NCBI RefSeq assembly: GCF_005406205.1
Contig: NZ_NXLZ01000001.1
Location: 62,001-126,000 of the forward strand
Length of the DNA: 64,000 bases
Direction of reading: 5' to 3'
Source: Campylobacter estrildidarum
Lineage (GTDB): Bacteria > Campylobacterota > Campylobacteria > Campylobacterales > Campylobacteraceae
Both the position numbers and the translations under genes were made by a program. Position 1 is the first letter of the stretch; each line of letters begins with the position of its first letter. Shown here in pieces: positions 57,754 through 64,000 of the stretch. Under the pieces are notes generated by a model. The model had not been told where the DNA came from. It saw nothing but the letters and a program-made list of their open reading frames with translations, and made no database searches.

Positions 57754-58217
57754 AAATTATTGCTAGAAATAAAAAAGCTTTATTTAACTATAGCATTATA
57801 GAACGTTTTGAAACTGGTATTGTTCTTAAAGGTAGCGAAGTGGTAGCATTGCGTGCAGGAAGAGCGAATTTAAAGGATTCTTTTGTTCGTATCATCAAAG
57901 GAGAACTTTTTCTTTTAAATGCTCATATCGCTCTACTAAACACAACCCATGCTTTTTATAAACATGAAGAAAGAGGAGCTAGAAAACTATTGATGCATAG
58001 AAAACAAATCGATAAGCTTTTTGGAAAGGTAAGTATAGAAGGTTATACACTTGTTATGCTCGATCTTTATTTTAATGCAAAAAATAAAATTAAAGGGACC
58101 TTAGCTTTGGTTAAAGGTAAAAATTTGCACGATAAACGCGAAACCTTAAAGAAAAAACAAGCCGATTTAGAAGCAAAGACGGCTTTAAAAAACATTAACA
58201 GGGGATTTTTAAAATGA
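57750..58217 (+). CDS. smpB: SsrA-binding protein SmpB
   Basis: SmpB accompanies tmRNA to stalled ribosomes, starting trans-translation so that truncated proteins are tagged for Clp proteolysis. The 155-residue protein begins at GTG 57750 ([19 protein letters not shown]), contains [20 protein letters not shown], and ends [13 protein letters not shown], the basic C-terminal tail. The tmRNA gene itself is not in the window. It overlaps the thioredoxin-like gene by 4 bases and stands 1 kb before clpS-clpA. Confidence 0.95.
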   Translation: MKIIARNKKALFNYSIIERFETGIVLKGSEVVALRAGRANLKDSFVRIIKGELFLLNAHIALLNTTHAFYKHEERGARKLLMHRKQIDKLFGKVSIEGYTLVMLDLYFNAKNKIKGTLALVKGKNLHDKRETLKKKQADLEAKTALKNINRGFLK

Positions 58218-58816
58218 AAAAAATCTTAATTTTATTTTTCACAAGTATAATTTTTTTCATAAGTGCTTGTTCGCACGAAGAAGAAATTCAAAATGATTAT
58301 ATGTTTGAAGAATACCATAAAGGAGATAAAATCATCTTAAATAGTGTCAATGGGGGAACAAAAACTCTCATTCGCACAGATAAAGGATTTGTCGTTGAAG
58401 GAGAAGAAAATAAAGTTTTGATGATTGATTTTTTTGGAACTTTTTGTGCCCCTTGCAAAGAAGAAGCTTTAAATCTTAGTAAACTTTGGAAAAATAATGC
58501 AAATAAATTTATTATCATAGGTTTAACACATTTTGAAGATGTTAGTGATGATGTTGTAAAAAAATTTGCTAATGATTATGGAGCTTATTATTTTTTAAGC
58601 AATAGCTCTCAAAATAATCGTATTATTGCTCAAATTTTAAAAGATATAAATTACCAAAGTATGGAACAATTACCTTTTAAAGTTGTTATGAAAAATGGAA
58701 TTTATCAAAATCTTAGTGATTATTGGAACAATAATACTCCTACAAATTTTTATCTTGGAAAAATTCCAACTGAGTTAATCCAAAATGATTTAAATAGAAT
58801 TTATAAAGAAAAATAA
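58214..58816 (+). CDS. Thioredoxin-fold lipoprotein (TlpA/ResA-like)
   Basis: This 200-residue protein has a signal with lipobox ([18 protein letters not shown], Cys about residue 20), which places it at the periplasmic face of a membrane. The thioredoxin-type active site is [20 protein letters not shown] (CAPC, near residue 80), followed by [20 protein letters not shown] and [16 protein letters not shown] (cis-Pro region). It is probably a periplasmic thiol reductase; the partner cannot be told from sequence. The stop is directly at the clpS start (58816). Confidence 0.85.
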   Translation: MKKILILFFTSIIFFISACSHEEEIQNDYMFEEYHKGDKIILNSVNGGTKTLIRTDKGFVVEGEENKVLMIDFFGTFCAPCKEEALNLSKLWKNNANKFIIIGLTHFEDVSDDVVKKFANDYGAYYFLSNSSQNNRIIAQILKDINYQSMEQLPFKVVMKNGIYQNLSDYWNNNTPTNFYLGKIPTELIQNDLNRIYKEK

Positions 58817-59106
58817 TGCCAAAAACTAAAACTTTAGAAAAAAATAAACTTCAAGAACCAAAAATGTTTAAAGTTATACTCTTAAATGACGATGTAACAA
58901 CTATGGATTTTGTAATAGAAGTTTTAATGAATATTTTTTATCACGATTTTGAAACCGCAAGTAAAATAATGCTTGAAGTCCATTTAAATGGTAGCGGAGT
59001 ATGCGGAATTTATACTCAAGAAATAGCACTCTCAAAGCAAAAAAAAGTTTTTGACGCAGCAAAAATAGCAAATTTTCCATTAAGAGTTAGAGTAGAAGAA
59101 GAATGA
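58816..59106 (+). CDS. clpS: Clp protease adaptor ClpS
   Basis: ClpS recognises N-degron residues and delivers the protein to ClpAP. The 96-residue protein has the family core KVILLNDDVTTMDFVIEVLM (NDD-T-M-FV, binding pocket and Asp) and VHLNGSGVCGIYTQEIA (conserved H-x-x-G). Its start shares a base with the preceding stop, and it overlaps clpA by 4 bases. Aat at the end of the run makes the Leu/Phe N-degrons it reads. Confidence 0.95.
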   Translation: MPKTKTLEKNKLQEPKMFKVILLNDDVTTMDFVIEVLMNIFYHDFETASKIMLEVHLNGSGVCGIYTQEIALSKQKKVFDAAKIANFPLRVRVEEE

Positions 59107-61226
59107 AATATCAAGAAAATTTACAAAAATATCTAGACAATGCTAAACATTTAAGTTTAATCAATAAACACGAATTCGTAACTTGTGAACATTTACTTTT
59201 TGCTATATTAAAACTTAGTTCTGATTTTCAAGAAATTTTTAAAGAATTATCCGAAAAAGATTTGGAACTTTTAGAAAATGAACTTAAAAACTATATAGCA
59301 AAAAATAATCAAGTTATAAATCAAGAAATTACTCCTGTAAATTCTATTGTTTTAGATGAAATTTTAGCTTCAAATAACTATAATGAAATGAAAATTATCG
59401 ATTTTTTAGAAAAACTCTTACATGATGAAAGAACAATATCAAGCTACTTGTTAAAAAAATATGACATTAGCTTAGAAAAATTGGAATACCTTAAACAAAA
59501 TACTCAAACAGAAATTCTAAAATCTTATACAAGCAATTTAACGCTTTTAGCAGAACAAGGAAAAATAGATCCATTAATTGGTCGCAAATTTGAACTTGAA
59601 AGAATATTGCAAATTTTATCTCGTCGCAAAAAAAACAATCCCATTTTAGTCGGAGAAGCTGGAGTTGGTAAAACAGCTATTATTGAAGGACTTGCTCTTG
59701 CTATTACAGAAAAAAAGGTTCCTAAAAATTTACAAAATGCTAAAATTTTTAGCTTAGATATGACTGGAATACTATCTGGAACCAAATACAGAGGAGATTT
59801 TGAAAAACGTATAAAAGAAATTTTAGACGAACTCAATAAAATTCCTAATGCAATTTTATTTATAGATGAAATTCACACTATAGTTGGAGCAGGTGCAACT
59901 GGAGAATCGCATACAGATTTTTCAAATTTATTAAAACCTGCACTCAGTAATGGTAGCTTAAAATGCATAGGTGCCACAACTTATATGGAATACAAAAATA
60001 CTTTTGACAAAAATAAACCTTTAAGTCGTCGCTTTGCCAAAATTAATGTAGATGAACCAAGTCAAGAAGAAGCTTTTCAAATTTTACAAGGACTAAAAAC
60101 CAAATATGAAAATTTCCACAAAATTAAATTAAATGATGAAATTTTAAAACAAGCCGTTGCTTGGGGTAAAAAATTTTTTAACGATAAATATTTACCTGAT
60201 AGTGCTATAGATCTTATCGATGAACTTGGGGCTTCTTTTGCACTTAATCCGAAAAATAAACAAAATGCAACTATTAAAGATTTAGAGCAAGTGTTATCCA
60301 AGATGACCCATCATCATAAAATGTTTGAATTTGATCAGAATAAAGCTTTAATTAATTTAAATAAAAATCTAAAAACAAAAATTTTTGGACAAGATGAAAT
60401 CATCGATAAATTAGTAGCTACCTTAAAACAAAGTTTTGCAGGATTTAAAAATTCTAATACTCCAAGAGGAATATTTTTATTTACAGGCTCTAGTGGAGTT
60501 GGAAAAACAGAACTTTGCAAAGCCTTAGCAGAACTTTTAGGGCTTAATTTAGAACGCTTTGATATGAGCGAATATGCTGAAAAACACGCTCTTAGCAAAT
60601 TGATAGGTTCTCCTGCTGGCTATGTTGGCTATGAAAATGGCGGTCTTTTAAGTAATGCTATACGGAAAAATCCTTTCAGCTTGGTGCTTTTTGATGAAAT
60701 AGAAAAGGCTCATCCTGATTTAAGCAATACATTTTTGCAAATATTTGATAACGCCGAACTTACGGATAATAGTGGGCTTAAAATAGATTTTAAAAATACT
60801 ATTATTATAATGACATCCAACCTAGGCTTAAAAGAAAGCAATGAATTAGGTTTTTTAAGCAAAAACGAAACTAAAAGCGACCGAGCTATAAAAGATTTTT
60901 TTGCTCCTGAATTTATTAATAGAATAGATAAAATACTGCATTTTAATGATTTAAACGATGAAATATTATCAAAAATAGTACAAAAAGAACTAGATGAAAT
61001 TTCTTTAAATTTAAAAAATATTAAAATTACTGCCGATGAAAAAACTAAAATTTATCTAGCTAAAAAAGCTTACAATAAAGAATTTGGCGTAAGATTACTC
61101 AAACGTATTATTTGCGAGGAAATTGGAGAAAAAATCAGCAATGAAATTCTTTTTGGAAAGCTTAAAAAAGGCGGAATAGTTAAGATCAAACTCAAAAAAA
61201 ATGGACAACTCGAATTTATATTCTAA
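59103..61226 (+). CDS. clpA: ATP-dependent Clp protease ATP-binding subunit ClpA
   Basis: This 707-residue class I Hsp100 unfoldase feeds substrates to ClpP. It has an N-domain (1-150) and a first AAA module with PILVGEAGVGKTAIIEGLAL, LFIDEIHTIVGAGATG and Arg-finger LSRRF. The second module has GIFLFTGSSGVGKTELCKAL (Walker A), VLFDEIEKAHPD (Walker B) and GSPAGYVGYENGGLL (pore loop). The C-terminal RLLKRIICEEIGEKISNEIL is typical. It is coupled to clpS (4-base overlap), and aat starts inside its last codons. Confidence 0.95.
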   Translation: MKYQENLQKYLDNAKHLSLINKHEFVTCEHLLFAILKLSSDFQEIFKELSEKDLELLENELKNYIAKNNQVINQEITPVNSIVLDEILASNNYNEMKIIDFLEKLLHDERTISSYLLKKYDISLEKLEYLKQNTQTEILKSYTSNLTLLAEQGKIDPLIGRKFELERILQILSRRKKNNPILVGEAGVGKTAIIEGLALAITEKKVPKNLQNAKIFSLDMTGILSGTKYRGDFEKRIKEILDELNKIPNAILFIDEIHTIVGAGATGESHTDFSNLLKPALSNGSLKCIGATTYMEYKNTFDKNKPLSRRFAKINVDEPSQEEAFQILQGLKTKYENFHKIKLNDEILKQAVAWGKKFFNDKYLPDSAIDLIDELGASFALNPKNKQNATIKDLEQVLSKMTHHHKMFEFDQNKALINLNKNLKTKIFGQDEIIDKLVATLKQSFAGFKNSNTPRGIFLFTGSSGVGKTELCKALAELLGLNLERFDMSEYAEKHALSKLIGSPAGYVGYENGGLLSNAIRKNPFSLVLFDEIEKAHPDLSNTFLQIFDNAELTDNSGLKIDFKNTIIIMTSNLGLKESNELGFLSKNETKSDRAIKDFFAPEFINRIDKILHFNDLNDEILSKIVQKELDEISLNLKNIKITADEKTKIYLAKKAYNKEFGVRLLKRIICEEIGEKISNEILFGKLKKGGIVKIKLKKNGQLEFIF

Positions 61227-61854
61227 ACTTCTTAAAGCTCCTAAGGACGCTCCTGTTTTCTTAAGTCCAAAATTAGAAGCAGATTTTATTTTAAAAGCTT
61301 ATCGTTTTGGGCTTTTTCCATGGACAAGCAACCCAGTTACTTGGTGGTGTCCAGATCCTAGATGTGTATTAGAACCTAAAGAAATTCATATACAAAAAAA
61401 TATGAAAAAATTTCTAAATCTTTATGAGATAAGGCTTGATTATGATTTTTTAAAACTCATCGCTTCTTGCAAAAATGCACGTCTTCAAAGTTGGATTGAT
61501 GATGATTTTATACAAGCTTATAATGAACTTTTTAAACAAGGATATGTGCATACTTTAGAGCTTTACGATCAAAATGAATTTGTAGGTGGAATTTATGGCT
61601 TGATTATAGGAAAAGTTTTCTTTGGTGAAAGTATGGTTAGTCTTAAAAAAAATGTTTCTAAAATCGCTATGATAAAACTTTGCGAATTGTTAATACCTTA
61701 TGATTTTATTATAGATTGTCAAATTTATAATAAACATCTAGATTTTATGGGTGCAAAAAATATTCCTAGAAAACAATTTTTAGACATAATACAAGAAAAA
61801 TGTGATCAAAAGAGCGGATTTAAAGAATTTAAAAATTTATTTAACGATATTTAA
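61201..61854 (+). CDS. aat: Leucyl/phenylalanyl-tRNA-protein transferase
   Basis: Aat adds Leu or Phe from aminoacyl-tRNA to proteins with N-terminal Arg or Lys, creating N-degrons for ClpS-ClpAP. The 217-residue protein has the family motifs YRFGLFPWTSNPVTWWCPDP, RCVLEPKEIH, ELYDQNEFVGGIYGL and GKVFFGESMVSLKKNVSKIA. It overlaps clpA by 26 bases, so clpS-clpA-aat form a single N-degron module. A small inverted repeat (ATAAGTG...CACTTAT, 61861-61882) after the stop could end transcription. Confidence 0.95.
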   Translation: MDNSNLYSKLLKAPKDAPVFLSPKLEADFILKAYRFGLFPWTSNPVTWWCPDPRCVLEPKEIHIQKNMKKFLNLYEIRLDYDFLKLIASCKNARLQSWIDDDFIQAYNELFKQGYVHTLELYDQNEFVGGIYGLIIGKVFFGESMVSLKKNVSKIAMIKLCELLIPYDFIIDCQIYNKHLDFMGAKNIPRKQFLDIIQEKCDQKSGFKEFKNLFNDI

Positions 61855-61878
61855 GAGTCAATAAGTGTAAATCTGCAC

Positions 61879-62785
61879 TTATGACATTGCTTTAGTAACT
61901 TCAGCAGAGCTTTTACGAATTTTTTCCATACACTCTCTTGCTTCTTTTGCAAGTTCAACACTTTAGCTTACATCTTTTAAACCATCTCTAATACTTTCAA
62001 CAACTTGAGAAGTCATGTTACGAATAGAATTAATAGTTGAAGTAATTTCATTCCGTTCTTTCAGCCAAATTTCTAACCTCATCTGCCACAACAGTAAACC
62101 CTCGTCCATGTTCTTCTGCGCGTGCAGCTTCTATAGCAGCATTTATTAAAGCGAGTAAATTAGTTTGATCCACTAATTGTTTGAATAATCGATTTAATTT
62201 CATCTGATTGCTGGTTCAAAGATGAAACAAGGTTTGAATTTTGTGACATCATATTAGAAATATTTTGAACATTTAAAACAGTATTTTCAATTACACTATG
62301 CCTTCTTGGGTTAATTTATCATTCTCTTCTGCAAGCTCGCTAATAAGGCGTAATTTTTCTTGATCTCTTTTTACTTGTTCACTAATATCTGTAGCAAATT
62401 TAATTACCTTATAAATTTTTCCATCATCATTTCTTACCGGATTATAACTTGCTTCTAAATATACCTTTTTATTACTTTTACCATACCTTATATATTTATC
62501 TGATTGAAATTTACCATCTCTTAAATCTTCCCAAAATTGAAGATAATCTTTAGAATTACTATACGCCAAATCACAAAACATACTATGATGCTTACCTTTG
62601 ATTTCATTAAGAGAATATTTCATAGTATCTAAAAAATTTCTATTTGCGTCTAATATAATACCATCTTCATTAGATTCAATTACAGCCATAGTATTACTAA
62701 TAGATCTTAAAATATCTTCAAGACTATTACATTTCTTTTCAAGCTGCTCTGCAATTAATTTAATATTATTTTTTTGATTAAACAT
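61879..62785 (-). pseudogene. Decayed PAS-domain chemoreceptor (methyl-accepting protein) gene
   Basis: Reading the minus strand from ATG 62785, residues 1-164 are intact. They contain a PAS domain (NTMAVIESNEDGIILDANRN, KGKHHSMFCDLAYSN) and DISEQVKRDQEKLRLI, then stop at 62291. Frame changes resume in VIENTVLNVQNISNMM, then near 62178 in [20 protein letters not shown] (canonical signalling hairpin, carrying an extra Ile and a Gly-to-Glu change), then near 62055 in EITSTINSIRNMTSQ. An in-frame TAA at 61965-61963 splits KDVS*SVELAKEA, and TAA closes the relic at 61881-61879. It corresponds to Cj1110c in C. jejuni (PAS, Aer-like; from memory). The intact N-terminal piece would be a free PAS protein, if translated at all. 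Confidence 0.85.
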
Positions 62786-62794
62786 AATTTTAAT

Positions 62795-62804
62795 CCCCCC
62801 CCCC
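62795..62804 (-). repeat. G10 homopolymer 9 bases upstream of the decayed chemoreceptor start
   Basis: Ten C on the plus strand (G on the minus strand), with GGGA just upstream of the run. It sits where the ribosome-binding site should be, ending 9 bases before ATG 62785. An in-frame TAA at 62818-62816 shows that the tract is not inside an open frame leading to this ATG. G/C tracts of this length are the typical slipping sites for phase variation in Campylobacter. Confidence 0.9.
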
Positions 62805-62845
62805 TCCCAATTTTTTTATATATTTATGAAAAATAAAAACCGCAG

Positions 62846-63493
62846 TTATATTATATTTAATTTAAAAATATTATTAAAACCAATTATAATCATCTTAAAA
62901 CCCATAGCTGCAATAAACACTTGAGCAATGCGAGAGAAAATATGCAAAATAAGTTTTCCTACTATTTTTTCAATAGTTGCTGCAAAATGAAAAAGTACAA
63001 ACATAAAAATAAAAGCTATAATGATGCCTCCAAAAGCTACATCTATGCCATAATCTTCAGATATAACAACCACACTTGCTAAAGCTCCTGGACCAACAAG
63101 CATAGGAAATGCCATAGGAATCAAGCTTTGGCGTAAAATTTCTTTATCATTCATTTCTTGATAAAAACTAAAATCTTTCATAATCATTTTTGTAGAAAAA
63201 AGCAAATTCTTAATCGCCATAATCATTAACACCAATCCTCCAGAAACCCTTAACTCATCTAGAGAAATACGAAAAATATAATTCATAAGCAAAGGACCTA
63301 AAAATAAAAATACAAGCATAATTATAAGTGCTGTATAAAGTATATATCTAAATAATTTTTTTCTAAGATTTAAAGGCAGGCCATCACTCATAGATAAAAA
63401 CTGCGTTAAATTGCCAAATGGGTTTAAAATAGCAAGTAAGGTTATGCTAGAAAAAAACATTAAATAAATTTCAGAACTCAATTCTGATAACAT
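62846..63493 (-). CDS. MarC-family integral membrane protein
   Basis: This 215-residue protein has six membrane helices and the MarC signatures: LLAILNPFGNLTQFLSMSDG near the start, SGGLVLMIMAIKNLLF in the middle, and IPMAFPMLVGPGALASVVVI (about 128-147). The family is of unknown function, despite the historical multiple-antibiotic-resistance name. It is not an established exporter. One base separates its start from the msrB stop, so the two are co-transcribed. Confidence 0.88.
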   Translation of the reverse strand: MLSELSSEIYLMFFSSITLLAILNPFGNLTQFLSMSDGLPLNLRKKLFRYILYTALIIMLVFLFLGPLLMNYIFRISLDELRVSGGLVLMIMAIKNLLFSTKMIMKDFSFYQEMNDKEILRQSLIPMAFPMLVGPGALASVVVISEDYGIDVAFGGIIIAFIFMFVLFHFAATIEKIVGKLILHIFSRIAQVFIAAMGFKMIIIGFNNIFKLNII

Positions 63494-63494
63494 T

Positions 63495-63848
63495 TTAACC
63501 CTTTACAAACTCCAAAGAAATTGAATTTACACAATGTCTAACATTTTTCTTTGTGAAACCTTCCCCTAAAAAAACATGACCAAGATGAGCATCACAATTT
63601 GCGCATACAATTTCAGTACGTATACCATCTTGATCAGGAATTCTTTTTATAGATCCTAAAATTTCATCATCAAAGCTTGGCCAACCGCATCCTGATTTAA
63701 ATTTATCTTCCGATCTATAAAGTTTAGAACCACATTGTTTGCATAGATAAATTCCTTTTTCATAAAAATCATTATATTTTCCACTAAAAGGAGCTTCAGT
63801 CGCTTTTAATAAAATAACTTTTTTTTCTTCTTCATTTAACTTTTTCAT
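63495..63848 (-). CDS. msrB: Peptide methionine-R-sulfoxide reductase MsrB
   Basis: MsrB repairs Met-R-sulfoxide in proteins. It starts at ATG 63848 (117 residues), preceded by GGAAAG. A TTG 4 codons upstream is less likely. Two CxxC zinc pairs (LCKQCGS and VCANCDA), the substrate pocket [12 protein letters not shown], and the nucleophile Cys in [13 protein letters not shown] (residue about 108) are present. It has no fused MsrA domain. The 5' gap to the divergent gene at 63935 is A/T-rich. Confidence 0.95.
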   Translation of the reverse strand: MKKLNEEEKKVILLKATEAPFSGKYNDFYEKGIYLCKQCGSKLYRSEDKFKSGCGWPSFDDEILGSIKRIPDQDGIRTEIVCANCDAHLGHVFLGEGFTKKNVRHCVNSISLEFVKG

Positions 63849-63934
63849 TTCACTTTCCAAATCTTCAAAAAGAAAATTATAACAAAAATTTATTTTTTTT
63901 AATTATAATCAAAAATAAAAATCTTAGGATAAAA

Positions 63935-64000
63935 ATGCAGCAAGAATTCTTTTCTAGTCTAGAAAAAATTTTATACGAACAAAATATTGAAGAAAAATTT
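63935..64000 (+). CDS. Start of an unknown gene, cut by the window edge
   Basis: Twenty-two codons from ATG 63935 (MQQEFFSSLEKILYEQNIEE) remain open to the last base. AGGA at 63925-63928 serves as a ribosome site 6 bases before it. The short sequence does not identify a family. The position after msrB corresponds to Cj1113 of C. jejuni (hypothetical, from memory). Confidence 0.5.
   Translation, partial: MQQEFFSSLEKILYEQNIEEKF

Noticed and set aside
61861-61882. Rho-independent terminator for aat
   Set aside because: The inverted repeat ATAAGTG/CACTTAT has a long 8-base loop and no T-run after it, so it is noted only as a weak hairpin.
62291-62785. Free-standing PAS-domain protein gene
   Set aside because: The sequence continues in other frames with the canonical chemoreceptor hairpin, so this is the front of a broken receptor gene.

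Overview
The window is AT-rich DNA, about 70% A+T by eye, from a thermotolerant Campylobacter of the C. jejuni/C. coli/C. hepaticus group. The evidence is the gene content (RacRS, the MOMP porin PorA, FlpA, the HydABCD uptake hydrogenase with HypA-F, Cft ferritin, a DUF2972 gene relic), the dense, often overlapping operons, and protein sequences very close to C. jejuni as I remember them. Proteins such as Cft and PorA differ from NCTC 11168 at many residues, so I do not assign a species. The gene order joins three blocks that, from memory, lie apart in NCTC 11168: roughly Cj0631-Cj0603, Cj1259-Cj1282 and Cj1096-Cj1113.

Region 1 (1-20.9 kb): the 3' end of rnr, holA, then the convergent hydrogenase-maturation operon (reading leftward: a HypF-like paralogue, hypF, hypB, hypC, hypD, hypE, hypA). 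Next come a YgjP-type metallopeptidase, a MATE exporter, ferritin, the peptidoglycan O-acetylation/de-acetylation trio patA-patB-ape1, a MacA-MacB-outer membrane factor export operon and dsbD.

Region 2 (21-47.6 kb): porA between two strong hairpins, a gene-poor gap with a possible gene relic, dnaJ, racRS-recR, the NiFe hydrogenase structural operon hydABCD, and a long leftward series. That series runs mnmC, amiA, a nitronate monooxygenase, tyrS, rel/spoT, rpoZ, pyrH, an EnvC-like factor, ftsX, ftsE, trmB, flpA and an rlu-type pseudouridine synthase. Then come the rightward mrdB (rodA) and a tRNA with anticodon CAT. The Hyp proteins of region 1 mature the hydrogenase of region 2. FtsEX, EnvC-like and AmiA form a plausible division-site amidase control set.

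Region 3 (47.6-64 kb): a badly decayed DUF2972 gene beside the tRNA, metK, then a tight rightward run: pyrB, pepF, an SspB-like unknown, uvrD, truB, csrA, ispE, smpB, a thioredoxin-like lipoprotein, clpS, clpA, aat. It ends with a decayed PAS-chemoreceptor gene preceded by a G10 tract, a MarC-family gene, msrB and the start of an unknown gene. The run combines trans-translation (smpB) with the N-degron pathway (aat, clpS, clpA) and possibly a new Clp adaptor.

No CRISPR array, insertion sequence, prophage or rRNA was seen. The most interesting leads are the HypF-like paralogue (6835-8355), the SspB-like protein (53477-53917), the non-catalytic LytM protein beside FtsEX, the duplicated N-terminal domain of AmiA, and the two multi-lesion pseudogenes.
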